Shown here in pieces: positions 31,186-39,056 of a DNA stretch of 54,429 nt. The notes beneath the pieces are model-generated. The model made no database searches, was not told the origin of the DNA, and saw only the letters and a list, made by a program, of their open reading frames with translations. Numbering within the stretch: position 1 is the first letter of the stretch; each line of letters starts with the position of its first letter. Made by a program: the position numbers and the translations under genes. This DNA is from Propionibacterium sp. Lineage in GTDB: Bacteria; Actinomycetota; Actinomycetes; Propionibacteriales; Propionibacteriaceae. Location: contig JAAYTZ010000010.1 of assembly GCA_012517965.1 (NCBI GenBank), positions 1 through 54,429 of the forward strand, written 5' to 3'.

Positions 31186-31557
31186 ATGGCGAACTCCCTC
31201 CACGTGAAGAAGGGTGACCTGGTCAAGGTCATCGCCGGCGACGACAAGGGCACCGTCGGCGAGATCATCGCCGTCTACCCCAAGGACCAGAAGGTCGTCG
31301 TCCAGGGCGTGAACCTCGTCAAGAAGCACACCCCCAACCGGCCGAACGCCCAGGGCAAGACCACCGGCGGCATCATCACCACCGAGGCCCCGATCCACGT
31401 GTCCAACGTTCAGTTGGTCACGAAGGTCGACGGCAAGGAGGTCGTGACCCGGGTGGGCTACGAGCGCCGCGCCGTGACGAAGCGTCGCCCCGACGGCAGC
31501 ACCTACGACGCGGAGCGCAGCGTGCGCATCGCCAAGAAGACCGGGAAGGAGATCTGA
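31186..31557 (+). CDS. rplX: 50S ribosomal protein L24
   Basis: 123 residues. L24 initiates 50S assembly. The KOW motif is at the N-terminus: [20 protein letters not shown], then [15 protein letters not shown] and [16 protein letters not shown]-terminal extension holds [14 protein letters not shown]. The adjacent rplE begins one base after the stop. Confidence 0.96.
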   Translation: MANSLHVKKGDLVKVIAGDDKGTVGEIIAVYPKDQKVVVQGVNLVKKHTPNRPNAQGKTTGGIITTEAPIHVSNVQLVTKVDGKEVVTRVGYERRAVTKRRPDGSTYDAERSVRIAKKTGKEI

Positions 31558-31558
31558 C

Positions 31559-32233
31559 ATGACCGACGTCGCCACCAAGGACGCCGTCGCGCAGGTCCCC
31601 GCCCGGGAGCTGCCGCGCCTCAAGAAGAAGTACCGCGAGGAGATTCGGCCGGCACTGAACGAGAAGTTCGGCTACGCCAACGTCATGCAGATCCCCGGTC
31701 TGGTGAAGATCGTGGTGAACATGGGCGTCGGAGACGCGGCCCGCGACTCGAAGGTGATGGACGGGGCCGTGCGCGACCTCACCGCGATCACCGGCCAGAA
31801 GCCCGTCGTCACCAAGGCCCGCAAGTCGATCGCGCAGTTCAAGCTGCGCGAGGGCATGCCGATCGGCTGCCACGTCACCCTGCGCGGTGACCGCATGTGG
31901 GAGTTCGCCGACCGCTTGCTGACGCTGGCCCTGCCCCGCATCCGCGACTTCCGCGGGCTCTCGGCGCGCCAGTTCGACGGCAAGGGCAACTACACCTTCG
32001 GCCTCACCGAACAGGTCATGTTCCACGAGATCGACCAGGACCGGATCGATCGCCTGCGGGGCATGGACATCACGTTCGTCACCTCGGCCACCAACGACGA
32101 CGAGGCCCGCGAGCTGTTGAAGCTGCTGGGCTTCCCGTTCAAGGCGCCGGAGAACGACCCCAAGAAGGTCGTGCGCCGCAAGCGCGCGTTCACCGGCTCG
32201 AAGAGCCAGATCAAGAAGAGCAGGAAGGGCTAG
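31559..32233 (+). CDS. rplE: 50S ribosomal protein L5
   Basis: 224 residues. L5 binds 5S rRNA and contacts the P-site tRNA. It has the family start region [26 protein letters not shown], then [35 protein letters not shown] and [19 protein letters not shown] basic tail of about 20 residues ([11 protein letters not shown]-like) makes it longer than the 179-residue E. coli protein; the actinobacterial norm is intermediate. Confidence 0.97.
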   Translation: MTDVATKDAVAQVPARELPRLKKKYREEIRPALNEKFGYANVMQIPGLVKIVVNMGVGDAARDSKVMDGAVRDLTAITGQKPVVTKARKSIAQFKLREGMPIGCHVTLRGDRMWEFADRLLTLALPRIRDFRGLSARQFDGKGNYTFGLTEQVMFHEIDQDRIDRLRGMDITFVTSATNDDEARELLKLLGFPFKAPENDPKKVVRRKRAFTGSKSQIKKSRKG

Positions 32234-32236
32234 CCG

Positions 32237-32422
32237 ATGGCCAAGACCGCGCTGAAGGTCAAGCAGAGCCGCAAGCCGAAGTTCGAGGTGCGGGCCTACA
32301 CCCGCTGCAACCGCTGTGGGCGTCCGAAGTCCGTCTACCGCAAGTTCGGCCTGTGCCGCATCTGCCTGCGCGAGCTCGCCCACCGCGGCGAGCTGCCGGG
32401 CGTCATCAAGTCCTCCTGGTGA
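32237..32422 (+). CDS. rpsZ: 30S ribosomal protein S14, zinc-binding type Z
   Basis: 61 residues. This short S14 form has a complete zinc ribbon: CNRCGRP near 24-30 and CRICLREL near 40-47. Actinobacteria often also carry a longer zinc-free S14 elsewhere under Zur control, which would make this the zinc-replete copy; that second copy is not in the window. Only three bases separate it from rplE. Confidence 0.96.
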   Translation: MAKTALKVKQSRKPKFEVRAYTRCNRCGRPKSVYRKFGLCRICLRELAHRGELPGVIKSSW

Positions 32423-32619
32423 GCCTTCCGGGCGCGGCGGCGCCGGCGGCACCTTTCGGTGACCGGAGCCGCCTCGCCCCGACGGCCCACCCTGAGACCT
32501 CCCGGCCCCGGCCGGACGCCGCTCCGCCCGTCGGACGTGGGACACCAACACCAAGCGGGGTAGGTCGGCAGCGACGGACTCGATGCTGAAACCGCCACGA
32601 GAAAGAGGCCCAACAAGCC

Positions 32620-33027
32620 ATGACAATGACCGATCCGATCGCGGACATGCTGACGCGGCTGCGGAACGCCAACCAGGCGTACCACGAGTCCACGTCGATG
32701 CCGCACAGCAAGATCAAGGTGGGCATCGCCCAGATCCTCAAGGAGCAGGGCTACATCGCCGGCTACCAGGTCAGCGAACCCGCCGAGGGCGAGGTGGGGA
32801 AGACCCTCACGATCACGCTCAAGTACGGCGCGAACCGTGAGCGCTCCATCGCCGGCCTCCGCCGGATCTCCAAGCCGGGCCTGCGCGTCTACGCGAAGAG
32901 CAACGCGCTGCCGCGCGTGCTGGGCGGCCTGGGCGTGGCCATCATCTCCACCTCGCAGGGGCTGATGACCGACAAGCAGGCCAACTCCAAGAGCGTGGGC
33001 GGCGAAGTCCTCGCGTACGTCTGGTGA
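32620..33027 (+). CDS. rpsH: 30S ribosomal protein S8
   Basis: 135 residues. S8 organises the 16S central domain and in E. coli represses the spc operon by binding near rplE. Starts [19 protein letters not shown], then [20 protein letters not shown] and the end [11 protein letters not shown] with GGEVLAYVW. It is preceded by a 197-base gap (32423-32619) with GC-rich self-complementary sequence but no gene and no well-spaced promoter boxes. AAGAGG at 32603 serves as ribosome-binding site; ATG 32626 is an alternative start. Confidence 0.96.
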   Translation: MTMTDPIADMLTRLRNANQAYHESTSMPHSKIKVGIAQILKEQGYIAGYQVSEPAEGEVGKTLTITLKYGANRERSIAGLRRISKPGLRVYAKSNALPRVLGGLGVAIISTSQGLMTDKQANSKSVGGEVLAYVW

Positions 33028-33044
33028 TCGGGAGGAGCTGAACC

Positions 33045-33587
33045 ATGTCTCGAATTGGCAAGCTTCCCATCGCGCTGCCCGGCGGCGTCGAGGTCACGAT
33101 CGACGGCCAGGACGTGTCGGTGAAGGGCCCCAAGGGCTCCCTGAGCCTGACGGTGGCCGAACCCATCCGGGTCGCGAAGAACGATGCCGGCGAGCTCGAG
33201 GTCACCCGGCCGGACGACGAGCGCAGCTCGCGCTCCCTCCATGGGCTGACCCGGACCCTGGTCGCCAACATGGTGACCGGCGTCACCCAGGGCTTCGAGA
33301 AGAAGCTCGAGATCGTGGGCGTGGGTTACCGCGTCATCGCGAAGGGGCCGCAGCAGCTCGAGTTCAACCTCGGCTACAGCCACCCGGTGATCGTGGACGC
33401 CCCGGAGGGCATCACGTTCACGGTCGAGAAGCCGACCGTCTTCAGGGTGTCGGGCATCGACAAGCAGGTGGTCGGCGAGGTCGCCGCGAACATTCGCAAA
33501 CTCCGCAAGCCCGAACCGTACAAGGGCAAGGGTGTGCGTTACTCCGGCGAGCGCGTTCGCCGCAAGGTCGGAAAGGCCGGTAAGTAG
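33045..33587 (+). CDS. rplF: 50S ribosomal protein L6
   Basis: 180 residues. L6 lies near the factor-binding site by the sarcin-ricin loop. Starts [19 protein letters not shown]; further hallmarks are [39 protein letters not shown] and the ending [29 protein letters not shown] precedes the ATG. Confidence 0.97.
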   Translation: MSRIGKLPIALPGGVEVTIDGQDVSVKGPKGSLSLTVAEPIRVAKNDAGELEVTRPDDERSSRSLHGLTRTLVANMVTGVTQGFEKKLEIVGVGYRVIAKGPQQLEFNLGYSHPVIVDAPEGITFTVEKPTVFRVSGIDKQVVGEVAANIRKLRKPEPYKGKGVRYSGERVRRKVGKAGK

Positions 33588-33589
33588 TC

Positions 33590-33973
33590 ATGGCTATTTC
33601 GCTGTCGAACAACAAGGGCATGGCGGCCCGGGCCAAGGCCCGCCTCCGTCGCCAGAACCGCGGGCGCAAGACGATCTTCGGTTCGCCGGAGCGTCCCCGC
33701 CTCGTCATCACCCGGTCCGCCCGGCACATCCTCGCCCAGGTCGTCGACGACACCCGGGGGATCACCCTCGCGTCGGCGTCCTCGCTCGAGGCCGAGGTGC
33801 GGGCCGCGGCCGGCGACAAGAGCGCCCGGGCCAAGCGGGTCGGCGCGCTCGTCGCCGAGCGTGCGAAGAAGGCCGGCGTCGAGCAGGTCGTCTTCGACCG
33901 GGCCGGCAACAAGTACCACGGACGGATCGCCGCGCTCGCTGATGCGGCGCGCGAAGCCGGCCTCGGATTCTGA
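33590..33973 (+). CDS. rplR: 50S ribosomal protein L18
   Basis: 127 residues. L18 brings 5S rRNA to the large subunit. The basic N-terminus [19 protein letters not shown] precedes [20 protein letters not shown]; the C-terminal part contains [24 protein letters not shown]. Two bases separate it from rplF. Confidence 0.96.
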   Translation: MAISLSNNKGMAARAKARLRRQNRGRKTIFGSPERPRLVITRSARHILAQVVDDTRGITLASASSLEAEVRAAAGDKSARAKRVGALVAERAKKAGVEQVVFDRAGNKYHGRIAALADAAREAGLGF

Positions 33974-33993
33974 TCAGAGCGGAAAGGAAAACA

Positions 33994-34614
33994 ATGGCGA
34001 ACGAGAACGCGTCTGCCCGTGGCCGTGGCGGCCAGGGCGGCGGCGAGCGTCGCGGCCGCGAAGATCGTCGTGGCCGGGACGGCGGCGCCCGCGAGGAGAA
34101 GAGTCAGTACCTCGAGCGCGTGGTTGCGATCAACCGCGTGGCCAAGGTGGTCCAGGGTGGCCGTCGGTTCAGCTTCACCGCGCTCGTCGTGGTGGGCGAC
34201 GGTGACGGCACTGTGGGCGTCGGCTACGGCAAGGCCAAGGAGGTCCCCGCGGCGATCGCGAAGGGCGTGGAGGAGGCCAAGAAGCACTTCTTCCGCGTCC
34301 CCCGTGTCCAGGGGACGATCCCGCACCCCGTCCAGGGCGAGAAGGCGGCCGGTATCGTCATGCTGCGCCCGGCGTCCCCGGGTACCGGCGTGATCGCCGG
34401 TGGCTCGGCGCGCGCGGTGCTGGAGTGCGCCGGCGTCAGCGACGTGCTCGCGAAGTCGCTGGGCAGCTCCAACGCCATCAACGTGGTGCACGCCACGGTT
34501 GCGGCGCTGCAGCAGCTGGAGGAGCCCGAGCAGGTCGCGAAGCGTCGCGGGATGTCCGTCGAGGACGTCACCCCGGCCGCGCTGCTCAGGGCGCGTAAGG
34601 AGGTGCACGCCTGA
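33994..34614 (+). CDS. rpsE: 30S ribosomal protein S5
   Basis: 206 residues. S5 is at the mRNA entrance and affects decoding accuracy. An Arg/Gly-rich N-terminal extension (about 1-35, with [19 protein letters not shown]) precedes the double-stranded-RNA-binding fold: [39 protein letters not shown] and [16 protein letters not shown]. Its TGA overlaps the rpmD ATG. Confidence 0.97.
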   Translation: MANENASARGRGGQGGGERRGREDRRGRDGGAREEKSQYLERVVAINRVAKVVQGGRRFSFTALVVVGDGDGTVGVGYGKAKEVPAAIAKGVEEAKKHFFRVPRVQGTIPHPVQGEKAAGIVMLRPASPGTGVIAGGSARAVLECAGVSDVLAKSLGSSNAINVVHATVAALQQLEEPEQVAKRRGMSVEDVTPAALLRARKEVHA

Positions 34615-34796
34615 TGGCCACGCTGAAGGTCACTCAGATCAAGGGCGTCGTGGGCGCCAAGAAGAACCAGCGGGACTCCCTGCGGTCGCTGGGACTCAAG
34701 CGCATCGGTGATGTGGTGGAGAAGGAGGATCGTCCCGAGTACCGCGGGATGATCAACGCCGTCGCCCACCTCGTGACCGTCGAGGAGGTTGACTGA
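34614..34796 (+). CDS. rpmD: 50S ribosomal protein L30
   Basis: 60 residues of ferredoxin-like fold: [20 protein letters not shown] then [20 protein letters not shown] and [13 protein letters not shown]. One-base overlap with rpsE and a two-base gap to rplO show tight coupling. Confidence 0.96.
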   Translation: MATLKVTQIKGVVGAKKNQRDSLRSLGLKRIGDVVEKEDRPEYRGMINAVAHLVTVEEVD

Positions 34797-34798
34797 TC

Positions 34799-35233
34799 AT
34801 GCCGATCAAGGTTCATCACCTGCGTCCGGCCCCGGGCGCCAAGACCGAGAAGACCCGGGTGGGCCGCGGTGAGGGCTCCAAGGGCAAGACCGCGGGCCGG
34901 GGCACCAAGGGCACCGGCGCGCGGAAGAGCGTGGGCGCCAACTTCGAGGGCGGCCAGATGCCGATGCACATGCGGCTGCCCAAGCTGCGCGGCTTCCGCA
35001 ACCCGTTCAAGGTCAGCTACCAGGTCGTCAACGTGGCGAAGCTGGGCGAGGCCTTCCCGGAGGGCGGCGCCGTGACTGTGGCCGACATGGTCGCGGCGGG
35101 CCTGGTCCGCAAGGGCCAGCCGGTCAAGGTGCTCGGCAACGGCGAGCTCAAGGTGGCCCTGAAGGTCACCGCGGACGCCTACACGGCGTCCGCGAAGGAG
35201 AAGATCGAGGCGGCGGGCGGCACCGCCGGCTGA
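34799..35233 (+). CDS. rplO: 50S ribosomal protein L15
   Basis: 144 residues. L15 is a late assembly protein with a long rRNA-threading N-terminus: [20 protein letters not shown] then [16 protein letters not shown] and [18 protein letters not shown]. The globular end includes [15 protein letters not shown]. It closes the spc block before a strong terminator, so secY has its own promoter here rather than being read from this operon. Confidence 0.97.
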   Translation: MPIKVHHLRPAPGAKTEKTRVGRGEGSKGKTAGRGTKGTGARKSVGANFEGGQMPMHMRLPKLRGFRNPFKVSYQVVNVAKLGEAFPEGGAVTVADMVAAGLVRKGQPVKVLGNGELKVALKVTADAYTASAKEKIEAAGGTAG

Positions 35234-35245
35234 GCCTCGCTCCGA

Positions 35246-35287
35246 CGCCGAAAGGGGCGGTCCCGGTTGGGGCCGCCCCTTTCGGCG
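35246..35287 (+). terminator. Terminator after rplO
   Basis: CGCCGAAAGGGGCGG (35246-35260) pairs perfectly with CCGCCCCTTTCGGCG (35273-35287), 15 bp with a 12-base loop, starting 12 bases after the rplO stop. The next -10 box (35306) follows 18 bases later. Confidence 0.85.
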
Positions 35288-35305
35288 ACCCGTCGGCGCG
35301 CCGCC

Positions 35306-35311
35306 TAGATT
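35306..35311 (+). promoter_or_regulatory. -10 element for leaderless SRAP mRNA
   Basis: TAGATT is followed by seven bases and then the ATG at 35319, which places the transcription start on the A of the start codon. No ribosome-binding site or clear -35 is seen. Confidence 0.55.
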
Positions 35312-35318
35312 GGGGCCC

Positions 35319-36056
35319 ATGTGCGGACGTTTCGCCGCGTCGGCGTCCACCGACGACTACGTGGAGATCTTCGGGATCCAGGAGGTCGTCGAGGAGCCCC
35401 GGCCCAGCTTCAACCTGGCCCCGACCGACCCCGTCCCGGCCGTCGTCGATCGCGTCGACCGGGCGTCGGGGGCGGTGGTGCGCAAACTCGTGACGCCGCG
35501 GTGGGGGCTCGTCCCCTCCTGGAGCAGGGACGCCGCGGGCGCCGCCCGCCTGATCAACGCCCGGGTCGAGACGGTGACCGTCAAACCGGCGTTCCGGAAG
35601 GCGTGTGCGGAGCGCCGCTGCCTCATCCCCGCCGACGGCTTCTACGAGTGGCGGACGCTGGAGCAACCCGACGCCCGGAGCGGGTCGGGGCGCCGACCGA
35701 CGCGCAAGCAGCCCTACTTCATCCGGCCGACGGGCGGCGGTCTCCTGGTGATGGCCGGGCTGTACGAGTTCTGGCGGCCACCGGCGGGGGAGTGGCTCAC
35801 CACCTGCACCATCATCACCACCGCGGCCACCGACGCCGTCGGCCACGTGCACGACCGCATGCCGCTGAGCGTCCGGCCCGAGGACTGGGCCGCCTGGCTC
35901 GACCCGTCCAGACGGGACGCCGCCGCGGCCGTCGCGCTGCTGGCGGCGGCTCCGAATCTCGAGGTGTACCCGGTGGCGACCCTGGTCAACTCGATCGCCA
36001 ACGACTCACCCGAACTGGTATTGCCGCTGCAGGATGGCCCGGAGGCCGCCCCGTGA
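35319..36056 (+). CDS. SRAP domain protein (abasic-site crosslinking, YedK/HMCES family)
   Basis: 245 residues. SRAP proteins form a covalent link between Cys2 and abasic sites in single-stranded DNA and so protect replication forks. Cys2 is present (MCGRFA), as are the partner residues in INARVET, the glutamate in PADGFYEWR (E110) and the histidine in GHVHDRMP (H178). Cys2 acts only after removal of the initiator Met, so this start must be the real one; the upstream in-frame TTG would bury the Cys. The gene is alone between the rplO terminator and the secY promoter, probably transcribed without a leader. Confidence 0.92.
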   Translation: MCGRFAASASTDDYVEIFGIQEVVEEPRPSFNLAPTDPVPAVVDRVDRASGAVVRKLVTPRWGLVPSWSRDAAGAARLINARVETVTVKPAFRKACAERRCLIPADGFYEWRTLEQPDARSGSGRRPTRKQPYFIRPTGGGLLVMAGLYEFWRPPAGEWLTTCTIITTAATDAVGHVHDRMPLSVRPEDWAAWLDPSRRDAAAAVALLAAAPNLEVYPVATLVNSIANDSPELVLPLQDGPEAAP

Positions 36057-36110
36057 CGACGGTGGGAAGCGCCGGCCGGACCCGGAGCGGCGTTTGGAGT
36101 GTGGGCTTGG

Positions 36111-36116
36111 TAGAGT
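36111..36116 (+). promoter_or_regulatory. Candidate -10 element of secY-adk-map
   Basis: TAGAGT lies inside the 16-base block GGTAGAGTGAGCGGGC (36109-36124), identical to the block at the rplJ promoter (190-205). AGCGGG (36118-36123) can pair with CCCGCT just downstream, giving a hairpin at the predicted 5' end of the mRNA. The -35 region is not recognisable. The leader to secY would be about 55 bases. Confidence 0.5.
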
Positions 36117-36178
36117 GAGCGGGCTGCCCGCTGCGGCGGCACCGTTGACGTTGACCCCCATCGGAAGTTGGACGAGGA

Positions 36179-37543
36179 ATGCTGGCTGCCTTCGGCAATG
36201 CGTTCAGAACCCCGGATCTGCGCAAGAAGATCCTGTTCACGCTGTTCATCCTCGCCGTCTTCCGGCTCGGCTCGACGATCCCGACCCCCAACGTCAACCT
36301 GCAGAACATCAACGCCTGCCAGGTGCAGGCCAGCGCGGGCGCCTCCGCCGGCCTCTACTCCATGATCAACCTGTTCTCCGGCGGGGCGTTGCTGCAGCTT
36401 GCGATCTTCGCGCTCGGCATCATGCCCTACATCACCAGCTCGATCATCCTGCAACTCCTGGTGGTGGTCATCCCCCGGTTGGAGAAGCTGAAGAAGGAGG
36501 GCGGGGCCGGTCAGCAGAAGATCACCCAGTACACCCGCTACCTCACGATCGTGCTGGCGGTCATGCAGTCGACGGCGTTCGTCACGCTGGCGGTGAACGG
36601 CCAGCTCTTCCAGGGGTGCACCGACCCGGTCACCGGCGGCCCGATGCCGGTCGTCTACGACACGGGGATCTTCCCGATCATCGTCATGATCCTCACGATG
36701 ACCGCCGGCACCGGGATCATCATGTGGATGGGTGAGTTGATCACCGATCGGGGGGTCGGCAACGGCATGTCGATCATGATCTTCACCCAGATCGCGGCCC
36801 AGTTCCCGACCCAGATGTGGGGCATCGCCCTCGACAAGGGCGTCGACCCGAACAACCCGAGCCTGCCCAACGCCTCCGGCTGGCTGGCCTTCGCGCTGGT
36901 GATGATCGTCGGCCTGCTGGTGATGGCGGGCGTCATCTTCATGGAGCAGGCGCAACGACGCATCCCGGTGCAGTACGCCAAGCGCATGGTGGGGCGGCGC
37001 CTCGTCGGCGGGACCACCACCTACATCCCGCTCAAGGTGAACCAGGCCGGCGTCATCCCGATCATCTTCGCCTCGTCGATGCTCTACCTGCCGATGCTGT
37101 ACGCGCAGTTCCAGCCGGAAAACCCGGTCTCCGGCTGGATCAACGCCAACCTCTCGAGCAGCGGCTCACCCTGGTACAACGGCATCTACTTCGTGATGAT
37201 CATCTTCTTCGCGTACTTCTACGTGTCGATCACCTTCGATCCCGTCGAGGTGGCCGACAACATGAAGCGGTACGGCGGCTTCATCCCGGGCATCCGGGCC
37301 GGGCGTCCCACCGAGAAGTACCTCGCCCACGTCCTGTCGCGGCTGACCGCTCCGGGCTCGCTCTACCTCGCGCTGATCTCCTTGCTGCCGGCGCTGGCCT
37401 GGTTCGTGCTGGGCGAGCAGGCGTCCCGCAAGTTCCCGTTCGGCGGGACGAGCATTCTCATCATCGTCGGCGTGGGGTTGGATACGGTCAAGCAGATCGA
37501 AAGCCAGTTGCAGCAACGCAACTACGAGGGCTTCCTGCGCTAG
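36179..37543 (+). CDS. secY: Protein translocase subunit SecY
   Basis: 454 residues with about ten transmembrane helices, the channel of the Sec system. It starts MLAAFGNAFRTPDLRKKILF with FRLGSTIPTPNV in the first helix. Further signatures are INLFSGGALLQLAIFALGIM, PYITSSIILQLL, TDRGVGNGMSIMIFTQI, QRRIPVQYAKRMVG and the C-terminal YGGFIPGIRAGRPTEKYL. GACGAGG precedes the ATG. adk begins 31 bases downstream, as in many bacteria. Confidence 0.97.
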   Translation: MLAAFGNAFRTPDLRKKILFTLFILAVFRLGSTIPTPNVNLQNINACQVQASAGASAGLYSMINLFSGGALLQLAIFALGIMPYITSSIILQLLVVVIPRLEKLKKEGGAGQQKITQYTRYLTIVLAVMQSTAFVTLAVNGQLFQGCTDPVTGGPMPVVYDTGIFPIIVMILTMTAGTGIIMWMGELITDRGVGNGMSIMIFTQIAAQFPTQMWGIALDKGVDPNNPSLPNASGWLAFALVMIVGLLVMAGVIFMEQAQRRIPVQYAKRMVGRRLVGGTTTYIPLKVNQAGVIPIIFASSMLYLPMLYAQFQPENPVSGWINANLSSSGSPWYNGIYFVMIIFFAYFYVSITFDPVEVADNMKRYGGFIPGIRAGRPTEKYLAHVLSRLTAPGSLYLALISLLPALAWFVLGEQASRKFPFGGTSILIIVGVGLDTVKQIESQLQQRNYEGFLR

Positions 37544-37574
37544 ACCGCGAACGCGCTCGACGAGAGGATCCGCG

Positions 37575-38156
37575 ATGCGACTCCTGATCATGGGCCCGCC
37601 AGGGGCGGGCAAGGGCACGCAGGCCGCCAGGCTGTCCGCCCACTACGGCATTCCCACCGTCTCGAGCGGGGACCTGTTCCGCGCGCACATCAAGGCGCAG
37701 GACGCACTGGGGCAGAAGGTGTCGGCCCTGATCGCCCGTGGCGAGTTCGTGCCCGACTGCATCACCACCTCGATGGTGTTCCGGCGGCTGCTGAAGCCCG
37801 ACATCAAGGGCGTGGGCTGGCTGCTGGACGGCTACCCCCGCACCCTGGGGCAGGTCGAGGCCCTCGACATCGCGCAGGCGGAACTCGGCACCCGCCTCGA
37901 CGGGGTGATCTCGCTCGTGGCCGATCCCAACGAGGTGGTGGGGCGCATGCTGAAGCGGGCCGAACTCGAGGGCAGGGCCGACGACAACGAGGCGACGATC
38001 CGGCGCCGGATCGAGGTCTACGACGCCGAGACCAAGCCGGTGCTGGACGTCTACCGCGAGCGCGACCTGGTCGTCGAGATCGACGCGCTCGGCACCGTGG
38101 ACGAGGTGTTCGACCGCATCACCGGCAGCCTGGACGCGAAGCTCGCGGCCCGGTGA
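37575..38156 (+). CDS. adk: Adenylate kinase
   Basis: 193 residues, the short-LID type common in actinobacteria. It interconverts ATP plus AMP with two ADP. P-loop GPPGAGKGTQA (7-17); AMP site TVSSGDLFRA; core motif GWLLDGYPRTLGQVEAL; LID region RAELEGRADDNEATIRRR without zinc cysteines. GAGAGGATC precedes the ATG. Its TGA overlaps the GTG start of map by four bases. Confidence 0.96.
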   Translation: MRLLIMGPPGAGKGTQAARLSAHYGIPTVSSGDLFRAHIKAQDALGQKVSALIARGEFVPDCITTSMVFRRLLKPDIKGVGWLLDGYPRTLGQVEALDIAQAELGTRLDGVISLVADPNEVVGRMLKRAELEGRADDNEATIRRRIEVYDAETKPVLDVYRERDLVVEIDALGTVDEVFDRITGSLDAKLAAR

Positions 38157-38995
38157 GGGGGCGGCGCGGCGTCGAACTGAAGACGCCCGCCCAGCTGCGG
38201 GCCATGCGGCGGGCGGGTCTGCTCGTGGCCCAGGCGCACGACGCCGTCCGGGCCGCCGCCCGGCCCGGGGTGACGACCGCCGAACTGGACGCCGTGGCGC
38301 GCGAGGTGCTGGCTTCCGCCGGCGCCGGCTCGTCCTTCCTGCACTACGGGGCGTCGTTCGGGTTGCCGCCCTATCCCGCGGTCACCTGCATCTCGGTGAA
38401 CCACGAGATCGTGCACGGCATCCCGTCCGACCGCGTCCTGGTCGAGGGCGACCTGGTGTCGATGGACTTCGGAGCCATCGTGGCGGGGTGGCACGGGGAC
38501 GGCGCCGTCACCTTCGGGGTGGGGACGCTCTCCCCGGAGCGACAGGCGCTCTCCGACGTCACCCGTGAGAGCCTGTGGGCCGGAATCGGCGCGATTCGTA
38601 CGGGCGGTCGGGTCAGCGACATCTCCCACGCCATCGAACGCTCGATCCGCGCGCAGCCGCACCCGTACGGCATCGTGGCCGAGTACACCGGGCACGGCAT
38701 CGGCTCAGCCATGCACCAGGAGCCGGACGTGCCCAACGTGGGCCGGCCGGGCCGCGGCCCGAAGATCGTCCCGGGGCTCTGTCTGGCCATCGAGCCGATG
38801 GTGACGATCGGATCGCCGGAGACCGCCGTCCTCGAGGACCGGTGGACGGTGGTCACCCGGGACGGCTCCGACGCCGCCCACTGGGAGCACACGATCGCCG
38901 TGACGCGGAACGGCCTGTGGGTCCTGACCGCCCCCGACGGCGGGGAGGAGCTGCTCGGCCGGCTGGGGCTGCGGTTCGGTCCGCTCGCCGACTGA
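38153..38995 (+). CDS. map: Methionine aminopeptidase, type I
   Basis: 280 residues from GTG overlapping adk. It removes the initiator Met from new proteins. The five metal ligands are all visible: D105 and D116 in MDFGAIVAGWHGDGAV, a His in YTGHGIGSAMH near 181, Glu in LAIEPMVTIG near 213 and Glu in HWEHTIAVT near 246. CISVNHEIVHGIP is the substrate-pocket stretch. It lacks the long zinc-finger N-terminal extension found in one actinobacterial paralogue. A hairpin follows; infA, its usual neighbour, is displaced by three genes. Confidence 0.96.
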   Translation: MRGRRGVELKTPAQLRAMRRAGLLVAQAHDAVRAAARPGVTTAELDAVAREVLASAGAGSSFLHYGASFGLPPYPAVTCISVNHEIVHGIPSDRVLVEGDLVSMDFGAIVAGWHGDGAVTFGVGTLSPERQALSDVTRESLWAGIGAIRTGGRVSDISHAIERSIRAQPHPYGIVAEYTGHGIGSAMHQEPDVPNVGRPGRGPKIVPGLCLAIEPMVTIGSPETAVLEDRWTVVTRDGSDAAHWEHTIAVTRNGLWVLTAPDGGEELLGRLGLRFGPLAD

Positions 38996-38996
38996 G

Positions 38997-39020
38997 CCGG
39001 CGTCCAGTTGTGGACGCCGG
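38997..39020 (+). terminator. Hairpin terminator after map
   Basis: CCGGCGTCCA (38997-39006) pairs perfectly with TGGACGCCGG (39011-39020) around GTTG, starting two bases after the map stop. No T tract is present, so strength is uncertain. Confidence 0.6.
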
Positions 39021-39056
39021 AGGTGCCGCGTCGGCGTCCGGTGCTTGAATCTCCCC

